Positions 33,506 through 43,200 of a stretch of DNA of 64,000 nt are shown here, piece after piece. Every line of letters starts with the position of its first letter. Position 1 is the first letter of the stretch. Position numbers and translations under genes: made by a program. The stretch covers positions 434,001 to 498,000 of the forward strand of contig JACKHE010000002.1 in NCBI GenBank assembly GCA_020639135.1, given 5' to 3'. Source of the stretch: Phycisphaeraceae bacterium. Lineage in GTDB: Bacteria; Planctomycetota; Phycisphaerae; Phycisphaerales; UBA1924. The notes below the pieces were generated by a model. The model worked only from the letters and a program-made list of their open reading frames with translations, did not search any database and had not been told where the DNA came from.

Positions 33506-35584
33506 TTATCGACCGCTCTGGGGTTCATCCTCCGCGGATTCACCGAGCACCCAGGCATCAAACCAGGCCTGGTCCCAGGCCATCTTGGCCTTGCGGTGGG
33601 TGTAGGTCGTCAGGCCGTGTCCGGCCCCGGGGTAGGTGACCAGCTCGGTGGGGACGTCCAGATATCGCTTGAGGGCCCGGTAGAGGCCCCTGGAGTTGAC
33701 CGGTGGGCATCGGGCGTCGGCGCCGCCCACGTGGATCAGCGTCGGGGTGGAGATGCGGTCGGCCTTGAAGAGGGGGGAGGCGTTCTCGTAGGCCTGCGGG
33801 TTCTGCCAGGGCAGGCCCTGCTGGTAGTTGACGTTGTGCCCCGGGGTGTCCTGGCGGGCCCACTGGGCGGCGATGTCGAAGATCCCGGCGCCGCTGCTGG
33901 CGGCCTTGAATCGGTCGGTCGTGGTGATGACGCAGTTGGTGAGGTAGCCGCCGTTGCTCCAGCCCATGACGGCGAGCTTTTCGGGGTCGGCGATGCCGCG
34001 ATCGACCATCGCGTCCACGCCGGAGAGGATGTCCTTGACGTCGCGGTCGTTCTTGTGGCCGATAAGGTCGATCAGGAACTTGTCGCCGTACCCGGTGGAC
34101 CCCCTGTAGTTGGGGCTGAACAGGGCCCAGCCCTTGGAGGGCATGAGCGTCCGGCCGTAGATCCAGTAGCGGAACTCGAACTTCGTTGAGGAGGTCGGCC
34201 CGCCGTGGAGCTCGACAACCATCCGGATGGGGCTGTCGCTGGGGGTCCAGTCGGCGGGGAGCTCGAGGATGCCCTCGCAGGGCGTGCCGTCGTCGCTCTT
34301 CCAGCGGACGATCTGGATCTGGGGAAGGATCCAGTCGTGGATCTGCGGGTTGGCGTCGGTGACCTGCTCGTATTCGCCCTGCGGGTTGACCGTCGAAGCG
34401 ACGAAGATCTCGGGCGGGCCGGTCAGGGTGGGGGTGAGGATCGCCAGCCGCTGGCCGGTGCGGTCGAAGTCGTAGTCCGTGATGGTGACGTCGCCCGGCG
34501 TGATGGTCAGGGCGCCGCCCTGCGAGCCGCTCCGGATGTCCTGCACGCAGTAGATGCGCGCCCGGGCATGGTCCTCGGCGAGGAAGCAGAGGTCACGAGT
34601 CTTCGGGATCCAGGCGATCGCGGCGGTCTCGGCGGTGACCTCGTCGGGGCGTGTGATCTTCTGGACGGTCATTCCGTCCCGGGCGATCTCGGCGACGAAG
34701 AGCTCGCCTGGGTAGCCGTCGAAGTCGATGCGGAAGGCGAGGGCGCCGGAGTCATCGGACCAGGCGAGGCCCAGCAGCCAGCCGAACGGCGAGGGCGCCT
34801 GCGCGCGGTAGAGCGTGTCGGGGGGGCTCGTGGTCGAGCCGGTGGCCTTGTCCCAGACATCGACGCGCGACCAGCCCTCGTTGGACAGGAGCACGTCGTC
34901 CGGGGTGGTGAGCATGGCGATCCTGCTCTCGTCGGGCGCGACGGCGAACTCGTGGATCGAGCGGTCCTCGTCGATGAGGGTCTGCTCGCGCCAGGAGGTC
35001 AGGTCGAGTTTCTTCAGGATCGTCGTGGACTTCGCGCCATCGCCGTACTCGAGGGTGTCAAACTCGGCGCGGAGTTTGTCGAACTCGTCGCGGTCGCCCA
35101 TGTCGTTATCGACGGTGAAGTACAGGGATTTCCCGCTCCGCGAGAGCTCGTACTGTTCGATGCCGCTCTCCTCACGCGTCACCGCGGCGAGCGCGGAGCC
35201 GTCGGGGCGCATCCGCCAGACCTGGGTGGACCCGTCCTCGGGCGGCGCCTCGGCGTCGCCGCGCTCGTAGTTGGCGGTGAAGTAGAGCCACTGGCCGTCT
35301 GGGCTCCACCGGGGGCTGCCCTCGGTGGCGGGGTCGAAGGTGAGCCTGGTGGGCTCCCTGGTGAGCGTGTCAACGATCCAGAGGTCGGTGTTGCGGCGGT
35401 CGAGGGATTCGTCCCAGCGCAGCTCCGTGTAGGCGATGTGCCGGCCGTCCGGGGCGAACTCGATCTCGGCGATCGTGGCGATCGTGAAGTAGTCGTCCTC
35501 GGTGATGTGGTGCGTGCGCTGCTGGGCAAGGGCCAACGGCGCGGCGAGCAGCGAACAGCACAGGACGGCGCGAAGGGATCGCAT
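33506..35584 (-). CDS. S9 family prolyl oligopeptidase-type serine peptidase, secreted
   Basis: The start at 35584 gives a signal peptide (MRSLRAVLCCSLLAAPLALAQ); the frame is open further upstream but is low-complexity. The 692-residue protein has an N-terminal beta-propeller region with WD/PD40-like blades (FAPDGRHIAYTEL, RWSPDGQWLYFTAN) and a C-terminal catalytic domain with GWSNGGYLTN (nucleophile Ser) and GAGHGLT near the end (catalytic His). Such enzymes cleave small peptides. It is divergent from anmK with 95 bases between starts, and may be unrelated to wall recycling. Confidence 0.9.
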   Translation of the reverse strand: MRSLRAVLCCSLLAAPLALAQQRTHHITEDDYFTIATIAEIEFAPDGRHIAYTELRWDESLDRRNTDLWIVDTLTREPTRLTFDPATEGSPRWSPDGQWLYFTANYERGDAEAPPEDGSTQVWRMRPDGSALAAVTREESGIEQYELSRSGKSLYFTVDNDMGDRDEFDKLRAEFDTLEYGDGAKSTTILKKLDLTSWREQTLIDEDRSIHEFAVAPDESRIAMLTTPDDVLLSNEGWSRVDVWDKATGSTTSPPDTLYRAQAPSPFGWLLGLAWSDDSGALAFRIDFDGYPGELFVAEIARDGMTVQKITRPDEVTAETAAIAWIPKTRDLCFLAEDHARARIYCVQDIRSGSQGGALTITPGDVTITDYDFDRTGQRLAILTPTLTGPPEIFVASTVNPQGEYEQVTDANPQIHDWILPQIQIVRWKSDDGTPCEGILELPADWTPSDSPIRMVVELHGGPTSSTKFEFRYWIYGRTLMPSKGWALFSPNYRGSTGYGDKFLIDLIGHKNDRDVKDILSGVDAMVDRGIADPEKLAVMGWSNGGYLTNCVITTTDRFKAASSGAGIFDIAAQWARQDTPGHNVNYQQGLPWQNPQAYENASPLFKADRISTPTLIHVGGADARCPPVNSRGLYRALKRYLDVPTELVTYPGAGHGLTTYTHRKAKMAWDQAWFDAWVLGESAEDEPQSGR

Positions 35585-35679
35585 GGATAACGCTCCGGTG
35601 TGGCGGGGTTGGTTCGGGTCTGACGACACTGTACCGCCACCGGGCGGCGGCGTTGCCGGATCGGCGGTAGGCTGCTGGT

Positions 35680-36792
35680 ATGGCGCACGCGGATCCATCC
35701 CGGATGCGGACCGTTCTGGGCGCGATGACCGGCACCAGCCTCGACGGGCTGGACCTGGCGGCGGTGCGGATCCGGGGCGCCGGGCTCTCGATGGAGTGCG
35801 AGGTCGTCGGCATGGAATCGGCGCCGCTGGGTGAACTGGGGGGGCCCCTGCGCGCCCTCGCCTCGGGTGTATCGATGCCGGCGCGGGATATCGCAAGGAT
35901 CGCGCTCGAGTTCGGTGAGCTGCACGCCGCGGCGGCGCTTCGGCTGGCCGAGCACGCCCAGGGATGCGACCTGCTGTGCGCGCACGGGCAGACGATCGTC
36001 CACAACCCACCGATCAGCTGGCAGCTGCTCAACCCTTGGCCGATCGCCCGGGCGCTGCGCTGCCCGGTCGTCTCGGACCTCCGCGGCGCCGATCTGGCGA
36101 GCGGCGGGCAGGGCGCGCCGCTGACGCCGATCGCCGACCGGGTGCTCTTCCGTGAGGCTGGGCGTGATCTCGTCATCGTGAATCTCGGGGGATACTGCAA
36201 CTGCACGCTGCTGCGCGCCGGGGCGCCGTCGGACGCGCTCGCCGGGTTCGATGTCTGCGCCTGCAACCAGGTGATCGACGCCTCGGCCAGGGCCGGGCTG
36301 GGCGCGCCCTACGACGGCGGGGGAACCGCGGCGCTGAACGGGAGCATCGACGACAAGGCGCTGGGTGAGCTGACCGAGGCGCTCGCGGCGCACGCCAACA
36401 ACCCTCGCTCGCTCGGGACCGGCGACGAGGCGCACCACTGGGTCGAGCGGTGGCGGACCAGGCTGATCGGCGACGACCTGTGCGCGACGGCCGTCGCCGG
36501 CGTAGCTGAAACGATCGCCGAGGCGCTGACCCGGCTGGAGCTGCGTGATGGCGGGGCAATCGCGCTCGCCGGGGGCGGCGTCCACAACTCGGCGCTGGTC
36601 AAGGTGATCCGAAGACTCTCGAAGCACGAGGTGATCACGACCTCGGCGCTCGGTGTCGAGCCCGAGGCGCGGGAGGCGGCGTGCTTCGCCGTGCTCGGCG
36701 CCCTGTGCGCCGACGGCGTGCCCATCTCGCTGCCGGGCGTCACCGGGGGCGAGGCGGGCGTGCTGTCAGGTTCGTGGGTCAACCGTCCGTGA
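35680..36792 (+). CDS. anmK: Anhydro-N-acetylmuramic acid kinase
   Basis: The 370-residue sugar kinase phosphorylates 1,6-anhydro-MurNAc and opens the anhydro ring to yield MurNAc-6-phosphate. Family features are MTGTSLDGLDLA, LLCAHGQTIVHNPP, GGQGAPLTPIADRVLF and LAGGGVHNSALV. The usual GPGN motif appears here as CACN (FDVCACNQVIDA), and NLGGYCNCT replaces the usual NxGGxxN. This variant may be a planctomycete subfamily. The product feeds MurQ, whose GTG start overlaps the anmK TGA (GTGA), so translation is coupled. Confidence 0.92.
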   Translation: MAHADPSRMRTVLGAMTGTSLDGLDLAAVRIRGAGLSMECEVVGMESAPLGELGGPLRALASGVSMPARDIARIALEFGELHAAAALRLAEHAQGCDLLCAHGQTIVHNPPISWQLLNPWPIARALRCPVVSDLRGADLASGGQGAPLTPIADRVLFREAGRDLVIVNLGGYCNCTLLRAGAPSDALAGFDVCACNQVIDASARAGLGAPYDGGGTAALNGSIDDKALGELTEALAAHANNPRSLGTGDEAHHWVERWRTRLIGDDLCATAVAGVAETIAEALTRLELRDGGAIALAGGGVHNSALVKVIRRLSKHEVITTSALGVEPEAREAACFAVLGALCADGVPISLPGVTGGEAGVLSGSWVNRP

Positions 36793-37715
36793 CCGAAATG
36801 ACGAACCAACCCGCGCATCCGCCGGATCGGTCGTGGACGATCACAGAGCACCGAAACGCGCGCACGAACGGTCTCGATCGGGTGGGTGTCGCGGGGTGCG
36901 TGGCGATGCTCAACGCTGAGGATTCGCTCGTGGCGCCGGCGGTCGGTGCGGCGTCCGGCGCGATCGTCGCATTCATCGAAGCGGCGCTTGCTGGGTTTCG
37001 CGACGGAGGGCGGCTGGTGTACGTAGGCGCGGGCACTTCCGGCCGGCTGGGTGTGCTCGACGCCGCGGAGTGCCCGCCGACATTCCAGTCGGAGCCGGGG
37101 CGCGTCGTCGGGATCATCGCCGGCGGCGACGCGGCGCTGCGCGTGTCGAGCGAGTCGCTTGAGGACGACCCGGACGGGGCGCGGGGGGAGCTGGAATCAC
37201 TGGGGATCGGCGCGCGGGACAGCGTGCTGGGCATCGCGGCGGGGGGGACGACGCCCTACGCGATCGGCGCCGCGAGGATCGCGCGGTCGATGGGCGCCGT
37301 GTCGGGCTTGCTGACGTGCTCGCCGATCTCCGAGCCAAACGGGGTCGATCACCTGATCGTCGTCGAGACCGGCCCCGAGGCGCTGACAGGTTCGACCCGG
37401 ATGAAGGCCGGAACGGCGACCAAGATGGTTCTGAACATCATCTCCACGACGCTGATGGCGCAATCGGGCAAGGTGTTCGAGAACCTGATGGTGGACCTGC
37501 GCGCCAGCAACAACAAGCTGCGGGACCGCGCGGCGCGGATCATCGCGGAGTTGACGGGGCTGGACAGGGACGACGCTTTCGAGCTGCTCGACGCCGCCGG
37601 CGGGAATGTCAAGGCGGCGGTCGTCATGCGCCGGCGCGGCGTCCCACTCGACGAGGCGATGGCGCTGCTGGAATCGTCCGGGGGCGAACTCCGCGGGGCG
37701 CTGCAGGGATGCTGA
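36789..37715 (+). CDS. murQ: N-acetylmuramic acid 6-phosphate etherase
   Basis: The 308-residue SIS-domain enzyme removes the lactyl ether from MurNAc-6-phosphate to give GlcNAc-6-phosphate. Motifs are TEHRNARTNGLD, YVGAGTSGRLGVLDAAECPPTF and TGSTRMKAGTATK. The GTG at 36789 overlaps the anmK stop; an ATG three codons later (36798) is the alternative start. A UBA-like C-terminal helical end (NVKAAVVMRRRGVPLDEAMALL) is typical of MurQ. The next gene starts 7 bases before its stop. Confidence 0.93.
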   Translation: MTEMTNQPAHPPDRSWTITEHRNARTNGLDRVGVAGCVAMLNAEDSLVAPAVGAASGAIVAFIEAALAGFRDGGRLVYVGAGTSGRLGVLDAAECPPTFQSEPGRVVGIIAGGDAALRVSSESLEDDPDGARGELESLGIGARDSVLGIAAGGTTPYAIGAARIARSMGAVSGLLTCSPISEPNGVDHLIVVETGPEALTGSTRMKAGTATKMVLNIISTTLMAQSGKVFENLMVDLRASNNKLRDRAARIIAELTGLDRDDAFELLDAAGGNVKAAVVMRRRGVPLDEAMALLESSGGELRGALQGC

Positions 37716-39235
37716 CTTGGGTGGACTGGTCCGTCCTGGCGCTGTCGGCGCTGCTGGTGATCGGGATCGGCGCCGGGGTCGGGTGGCGGCGCCGGCGTGC
37801 CTTGCGCGGGGATCAGGCGCAGGCGGAGAACGAGTTCTTCCGCGCGTCCGGGCGGATGCCGTGGTGGGCGGTGACGGCATCGGTCGTCGCGACATCGCTG
37901 AGCGCGGTGACTTTCATCGGGGGGCCCCAGAAGGCGTACGAGGGGGATCTCACGTACCTGTCCGCGACGGTCGGCATGGTCATCGGTGTGCTGATCGTCG
38001 GGATCGTCTTCGTGCCGGCGTACTACCGGCTGGGCGTGACGACGGTGTACGAGGCGCTGGGATCGCGGTACGGGATCGTCACGCAACGCGCCGCCAGCGG
38101 GGCGTTCCTAATCGGGCGTGTGATGGCCAGCGGCGCCCGGCTCTTCGCGGCGTCGATCCCGTTCGCGCTGGTGGTCTTCGGCGATCTCCGGCCCGGGCAT
38201 CTCCAGGTCTCGATCCTGGCGGTCGCGTGCATCGCCTGCGCGTACACGGCGATGGGGGGGATCGCGGCCGTTGTCTGGACGGACCTGGCGCAGCTGCTGA
38301 TTCTGCTGGGCGCGGCGGCGGTCGCGATCGCGCTGCTGCTGCGGGAAATCCCCGCGGACACGCCCACGATCGCGCAGGCGCTCCGCACGGCGACGACCGC
38401 TGACGGAACATCCAAGCTGACGGTCTTCGACTGGCGGTGGGACCTCGAGTCGAACTTCGCGATGCCCACCGTGCTGCTGGGGTGGACGCTCTTCAACGCC
38501 GCGGCGTTCGGGACCGACCAGGACCTGGCGCAGCGCCTGCTGACGTGCAGGAACGCCTCGCGGGCGCGGCTGGCGATCATCGGCGCCGGGCTGGTGGGCG
38601 CGGTGGTCACGGGGGTGTTCATGCTGCTGGGTCTGCTGCTGTACCTCCGGCATCACGATGCGTCGATCATGGGCGCGGCCCTGGCGCCCGAGGCGCCGGA
38701 GGGGCGGAAGGTCTTCCTGGAGTACGCGCTGGGGACGCTGCCCACCGGCGTCAAGGGGCTGCTGCTGGCGGGGCTCTTCGCCGCGGCGCTGAGCAGCCTG
38801 GACTCGGCGCTGAACGCGATGGCGTCGGCGACGGTGCGCGACTTTGGCATCGGGGAGGGCGGGGGAGCGCGGAAGGTCGCGCGGGCGTCGCGCCTGGCCG
38901 TGCTGAGTTGGGCCGTTGCGCTGACCGCGTTCGCGTCGGGTTGCGTCTGGTGGGCGCCGAGGAACGACCTGATCGACCTGGCGCTGGGGGTGATGATCTA
39001 CGCGTACTCGGGGCTTCTGGGCGTCTTCGCGGCGGCGCTGCTGACCCGGCGAGGCGCCCCGGAGAGCGCGATCGCGGCGCTGGTGGTCGGGTTCGTCGTC
39101 ACCTGGGCGCTCGGGCAGCCCTGGATCGTGGGCGAGCCGATCGCCGGGGGCTGGCGGATGTGCTTCGCGTCGAGCGCGGCGTTCCTGACGTGCGTCTGCG
39201 TCCCGTCGTTCGGATCAGGGGCGCGCCATGAATGA
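37709..39235 (+). CDS. Sodium:solute symporter family protein (SSS)
   Basis: The 508-residue protein has about 13 membrane helices and the SSS features FRASGRMPWWAVTASVVATSLSAVTFIGGPQKAYEGD, YTAMGGIAAVVWTDLAQL, LFNAAAFGTDQDLAQRLLTCRNASRAR and LFAAALSSLDSALNAMAS. Its ATG overlaps the murQ stop and its end overlaps nagZ by 8 bases, so it is inside the peptidoglycan recycling operon. It probably imports a wall-derived sugar (for example anhydro-MurNAc, GlcNAc-anhydroMurNAc or GlcNAc). Known SSS proteins of this branch carry sialic acid or sugars. The substrate here is an inference from position. Confidence 0.85.
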   Translation: MLTWVDWSVLALSALLVIGIGAGVGWRRRRALRGDQAQAENEFFRASGRMPWWAVTASVVATSLSAVTFIGGPQKAYEGDLTYLSATVGMVIGVLIVGIVFVPAYYRLGVTTVYEALGSRYGIVTQRAASGAFLIGRVMASGARLFAASIPFALVVFGDLRPGHLQVSILAVACIACAYTAMGGIAAVVWTDLAQLLILLGAAAVAIALLLREIPADTPTIAQALRTATTADGTSKLTVFDWRWDLESNFAMPTVLLGWTLFNAAAFGTDQDLAQRLLTCRNASRARLAIIGAGLVGAVVTGVFMLLGLLLYLRHHDASIMGAALAPEAPEGRKVFLEYALGTLPTGVKGLLLAGLFAAALSSLDSALNAMASATVRDFGIGEGGGARKVARASRLAVLSWAVALTAFASGCVWWAPRNDLIDLALGVMIYAYSGLLGVFAAALLTRRGAPESAIAALVVGFVVTWALGQPWIVGEPIAGGWRMCFASSAAFLTCVCVPSFGSGARHE

Positions 39236-40283
39236 TCTGATCGAGCGCATCGGCGGCTGCCTCGTGCTGGGTGTCCGCGGCGCAGGCCCGGACTCACCGG
39301 AGCTGCGAGCGGATCTTGAGTGTTGCGCCGAAGCGCGGATCGGCGGGGTTGTGTTGTTCGACCGCGACCTGGCCACCGGCGGGCCACGGAACATCGAATC
39401 ACCCTCGCAGGTCCGGGAGTTGACGGCGTGCCTGCGCGAGTCGCTCGGCGACGGCCTGTTGATCATGATCGATCAGGAGGGCGGCAACGTCGCCAGGCTC
39501 CGCAAGGAACAGGGGTTCGACCCGGGAGTTCCCGCCGCGGAGTTTGCGCGGCTGCCTGACGACGAGCAACGGCGCCTCGCCGGCGAACAGGCGGAGCAGC
39601 TCACTTCGCTGGGAATCAACGTCAACCTGGCGCCGGTCGTGGATCTTTCGATCGCGGCGGGGAGCGCCGTCATCGCGGGTCTGGGCCGCTCGTTCGGGGA
39701 CGGCCTCGACGCGGTCATCCGCTGCGCGCGCGTCTGGATCGAGGAGCACCGCAAGCGAGGAGTCGCGTCCTGTCTGAAGCACTTCCCGGGTCACGGATCG
39801 GCGACGGGCGACACGCACCGGGGGCTCGTGGACATCACGGCGACAACACAGCGGGATGTCGAACTGGCGCCGTACCGGGCGCTCTCGGATGAACCTGGCG
39901 CGCTGGTCATGACCGGCCACCTGCTCGATCGGTCGATTGATCCGGACCTGCCGGCGAGCCTGTCGCGCGCCCACACCCAGGGCGTCTTGCGGGATTCCAT
40001 GGGATTCGAAGGGCTCGTCGTGACGGACTCGATCGACATGGGCGCGATCACCGGGAGGTGGTCGCCGGGCGAGGCCGCGGCGATGGCGTTCACGGCCGGC
40101 GCCGACCTCATCATGGACGGCGTCAATGCGCCGGGTCAGGTCCGGGCGTGCCCCGCGGTGGGGCTGGTCGCGGCGATCCGGGGGGCGATCGAGCGTGCAG
40201 CGATCCCCGACGCCGAGGCGCGGTTCACCGCTTCGGTGCGGAGGCTGGACGCGCTGCGGCGTTGGCTTGGAGTTGGCGTCTGA
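39228..40283 (+). CDS. nagZ: Beta-N-acetylhexosaminidase, glycoside hydrolase family 3
   Basis: The 351-residue enzyme removes GlcNAc from GlcNAc-anhydroMurNAc peptides. The GH3 NagZ signature is present: IDQEGGNVARL, GLGRSFG, the KHFPGHGSATGDTH loop with the general acid/base His and Asp, and TDSIDMGAI with the nucleophile aspartate. It is a cytosolic-looking protein without a signal peptide, the last gene of the anmK-murQ-symporter-nagZ unit. Its stop abuts the stop of the convergent cyclophilin gene (TGATCA, no spacer). Confidence 0.93.
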   Translation: MNDLIERIGGCLVLGVRGAGPDSPELRADLECCAEARIGGVVLFDRDLATGGPRNIESPSQVRELTACLRESLGDGLLIMIDQEGGNVARLRKEQGFDPGVPAAEFARLPDDEQRRLAGEQAEQLTSLGINVNLAPVVDLSIAAGSAVIAGLGRSFGDGLDAVIRCARVWIEEHRKRGVASCLKHFPGHGSATGDTHRGLVDITATTQRDVELAPYRALSDEPGALVMTGHLLDRSIDPDLPASLSRAHTQGVLRDSMGFEGLVVTDSIDMGAITGRWSPGEAAAMAFTAGADLIMDGVNAPGQVRACPAVGLVAAIRGAIERAAIPDAEARFTASVRRLDALRRWLGVGV

Positions 40284-43200
40284 TCAGCCCGTCGTGTCGT
40301 CGAAGCGCTCGAAGTTGATGCGGATCTCGAAGTCGCCGAAGGGCTCGGGCGAGACGTTGAGCTGGTTGCCGTGGAGGTTGACCTCTTCGCCGTCTGCGAA
40401 GTAGGTGATCGAGTCGAGCTGGAAGGCGCCGACGCCGAACTCGTGGTTGCTGTTGAAGGACTCGATCTCGCCGAGAACAACGTCCCCGATGCCCGCGGCG
40501 ATGATGTACGAATCGGTGAAGTTGGGGGCGCCGTTGCGTGGCCCGCTGATGGTGACGGACTCGATGGAGGCGAAGCCGTCAACGTCCGTCCTCACGGGGA
40601 AGTCGTTGTTGGGGATGCTGTTGCTGACGCCGATGATGGAGTTGTGCATCGCCTTGGCGGAGATGTCGCCGACCCGGAACGCGGCGCGGAACTCGACGTC
40701 GCGCATCTCGCCCCCGACGGTCAGCTCGCGGATGCTGTAGGTCCCGAAGATGTCGGGCTGCTGGGTGAAGAACACGTCGGCGATGTAGAGGTCGCCAGCG
40801 ATGAGGAAGCGGTTGGCGTGGGTGGCGGTCAGGTCGGCCCTGAAGTCGCCGTTGACCGTCATGCGGTTGAAGATGTTGATCGCCGCGTTGCCGCGGAACC
40901 AGGTCCCGGTGGTGACGGTGTTGATCTCGTCACGGATGCCCAGGTTGAACCGGGTCAGGTCGCCTCCGGAGAACGAGACCACGGAGCCGTTGACGACGAT
41001 CTCGGCGTCGCTGGCGTCCTGGATCCGGATGCGGTCCACGTCGCCGGCGACGTTCCACATGCCGCCGGTGATGGCGCTGTCGATCGTGATCGACTTGGAC
41101 CTGACACCGGCGATGAAGCCGACGTCGAGATGGAAGTCCGGGTTGAAGACGCCGTCGCGGTCGGTGACCTTGAGGGTCTGGATCGCGGTCGCGGCGAGCG
41201 ACCCGCCGTCCCAGCTCCCGGCGGTGAGCTTGCGGACGTCCTGGACGAATCGGACATCGGTCTCGGTGACTGCGCCGATCTTGACGGAGGACAGCGTGCC
41301 CGCCCTGGTCGAGGTGATCGAGGAGTTGAGCAGGTCGTCGAGCTTGATCTTGTTGATCGAACCGACCACGTTGACGTCGATGAAGCCGGTGTCGCCCCGG
41401 ACGCTGAACGAATCGAGGTCGCCGGTGATGTCGAAGGTGGCGCCGAAGAGGCCGTTGGTGGCGTTCATCTTGCCCAGCGTGGGGTCTTCGCTGTCGGCGA
41501 CGCCGGTGAGGGTGAGGTCGGCGTCGAAGGCGCCGGTGAGCTTGAGGCTCCGGATCGCCGGGGCGTCGATGGGGGTGTTGGGAGCCCCGGTGTCCACGGT
41601 CCAGCGGTCCACGGTGAGCGTCTGGAAGGCGGCCTCGGAGACGAGCATGGTGTTGTGCGCGTCGCTGATCTGCGCCTTGATCGTGGCGAGCGGGTCTTCG
41701 GCCGCGCCGAGGCGGATCTGCGAGTCGCTCACGAGGCCCCTGAGGTTGAGCCGGGAGACACCGCCGGGGAGCAGGATGTCGCCGGAGATGGCGCCGGTGC
41801 TCTGGAAGGATTTGATCTCGCCGCTGTTGATGAGGACGGAGGTCTGATCGTCGAAGACGCCGTCGTTGTCCACATCGTCCGAGAGCAGGACGCCGCCGAG
41901 GTTGAGCCCGTTGATGTTGAAACCGGTGATGTCGCCCTTGAGATTGATGGAGCTGACCGGGGCGTTGGAAAAGATGAAGGCGATGCTCGAGTCGGCGCCG
42001 CTGTCCCTGATGGATCCGACACGGCTGGCGTCGCCGATGACAAGCCCGATGGCGCCGGCGGGCAGGTCGCCGCTGACCTTGATCGAGGAGACGGTATTGC
42101 CGCTGAACTTGACGGAGACGACGTTGTCGATCTCGTCGCGGCCGAGGCCGCCGAGGTCGTACACGGTGACGAAGACATCGCGGTTGGAGCCGTAGGTGTA
42201 GGAGTCCGCCTGGATCTGCTCGGGCGGCGTCGCGGAGAGGTCCTGGATGACGGCGACGCGATGGATGGCGACGGTGGCGGTCGGGTTGAGCGCGGCGGGG
42301 TTGCCGCTGATCAGATCGATGTCGGTGACGGGGATGTCGGTGAATGCGCTGTTGATCCCGGAGGCGTTGACGGTGTCGAGCGCCGCGATGGCGTCCATGA
42401 CGTCGAGTCCGGCCTGGTTGGTGATCTCGCCGAAGACGGTGAAGCCGCCGTTCTGGTTGTCGAGGTTCTCCGAGTTGTCGCCGAGGTTGAAGAACCACTC
42501 CGAGGTTGCGGAGTTGGGGTTGTTGCCGACCTTGGCGAAGGCGACGGTGCCGCGGGTGTTGGAGATCCCCGGCTCATTCTGGATCGCCGCGTCCCGGTCG
42601 ATGGACCGGAACCCGAGCTGGTTCTTGAACCCGCCGCCCTGGATGACGAAGTCGGTGACCGAGCGGTGGATGATTGTGTTGTCGTACCGCCCGGAGTTGG
42701 CGTAGTTGAGGAAGTTGGCGACGGTGATCGGCGTCTCCTGGGTGAAGAGCGCGATGTCGATATCGCCGAGATTGGTGGTGTACCTGGCGACCTTCGTCGT
42801 GGCGGTCTTGGTGTAGAAGAGCAGGTCGCCGCCGGAGAGGCCGTCGCCGGTGGGCATCCCGGCGCCGTTGAACTCGCCGTCGAGCAGGAACCCGTTGGTC
42901 CCGCGCACGATCGAGCTGTCAACACGGACGCCGTAGCGGGTGTCCGGGTCGAGCACCGTGAGGATCGTGATCCGCCCCGTGTTGATGTTGTAGCTGGCGC
43001 CGCTCGCCTCGATCACGTCGTCGAACGTGCCGAAGAGGTTGTCCGCGCCGGCGGTGAAGACCTGCACGCTGGTCTCGTTGACGGTGCTGGCGTCGAGGTC
43101 GCCGCAGACGTCCAGGGTGATCAGGCCCCGGTTGTCGGCCACGATGTCCTGGATGAAGGCGGGACCGGTTGTCGAGAACAGGATTCTCGGCTCGAGCTGC

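Noticed and set aside
33506..36010. Longer N terminus for the S9 peptidase from 36010
   Set aside because: The added 142 residues are Arg/Pro-rich antisense of anmK, while the start at 35584 gives a normal signal peptide.
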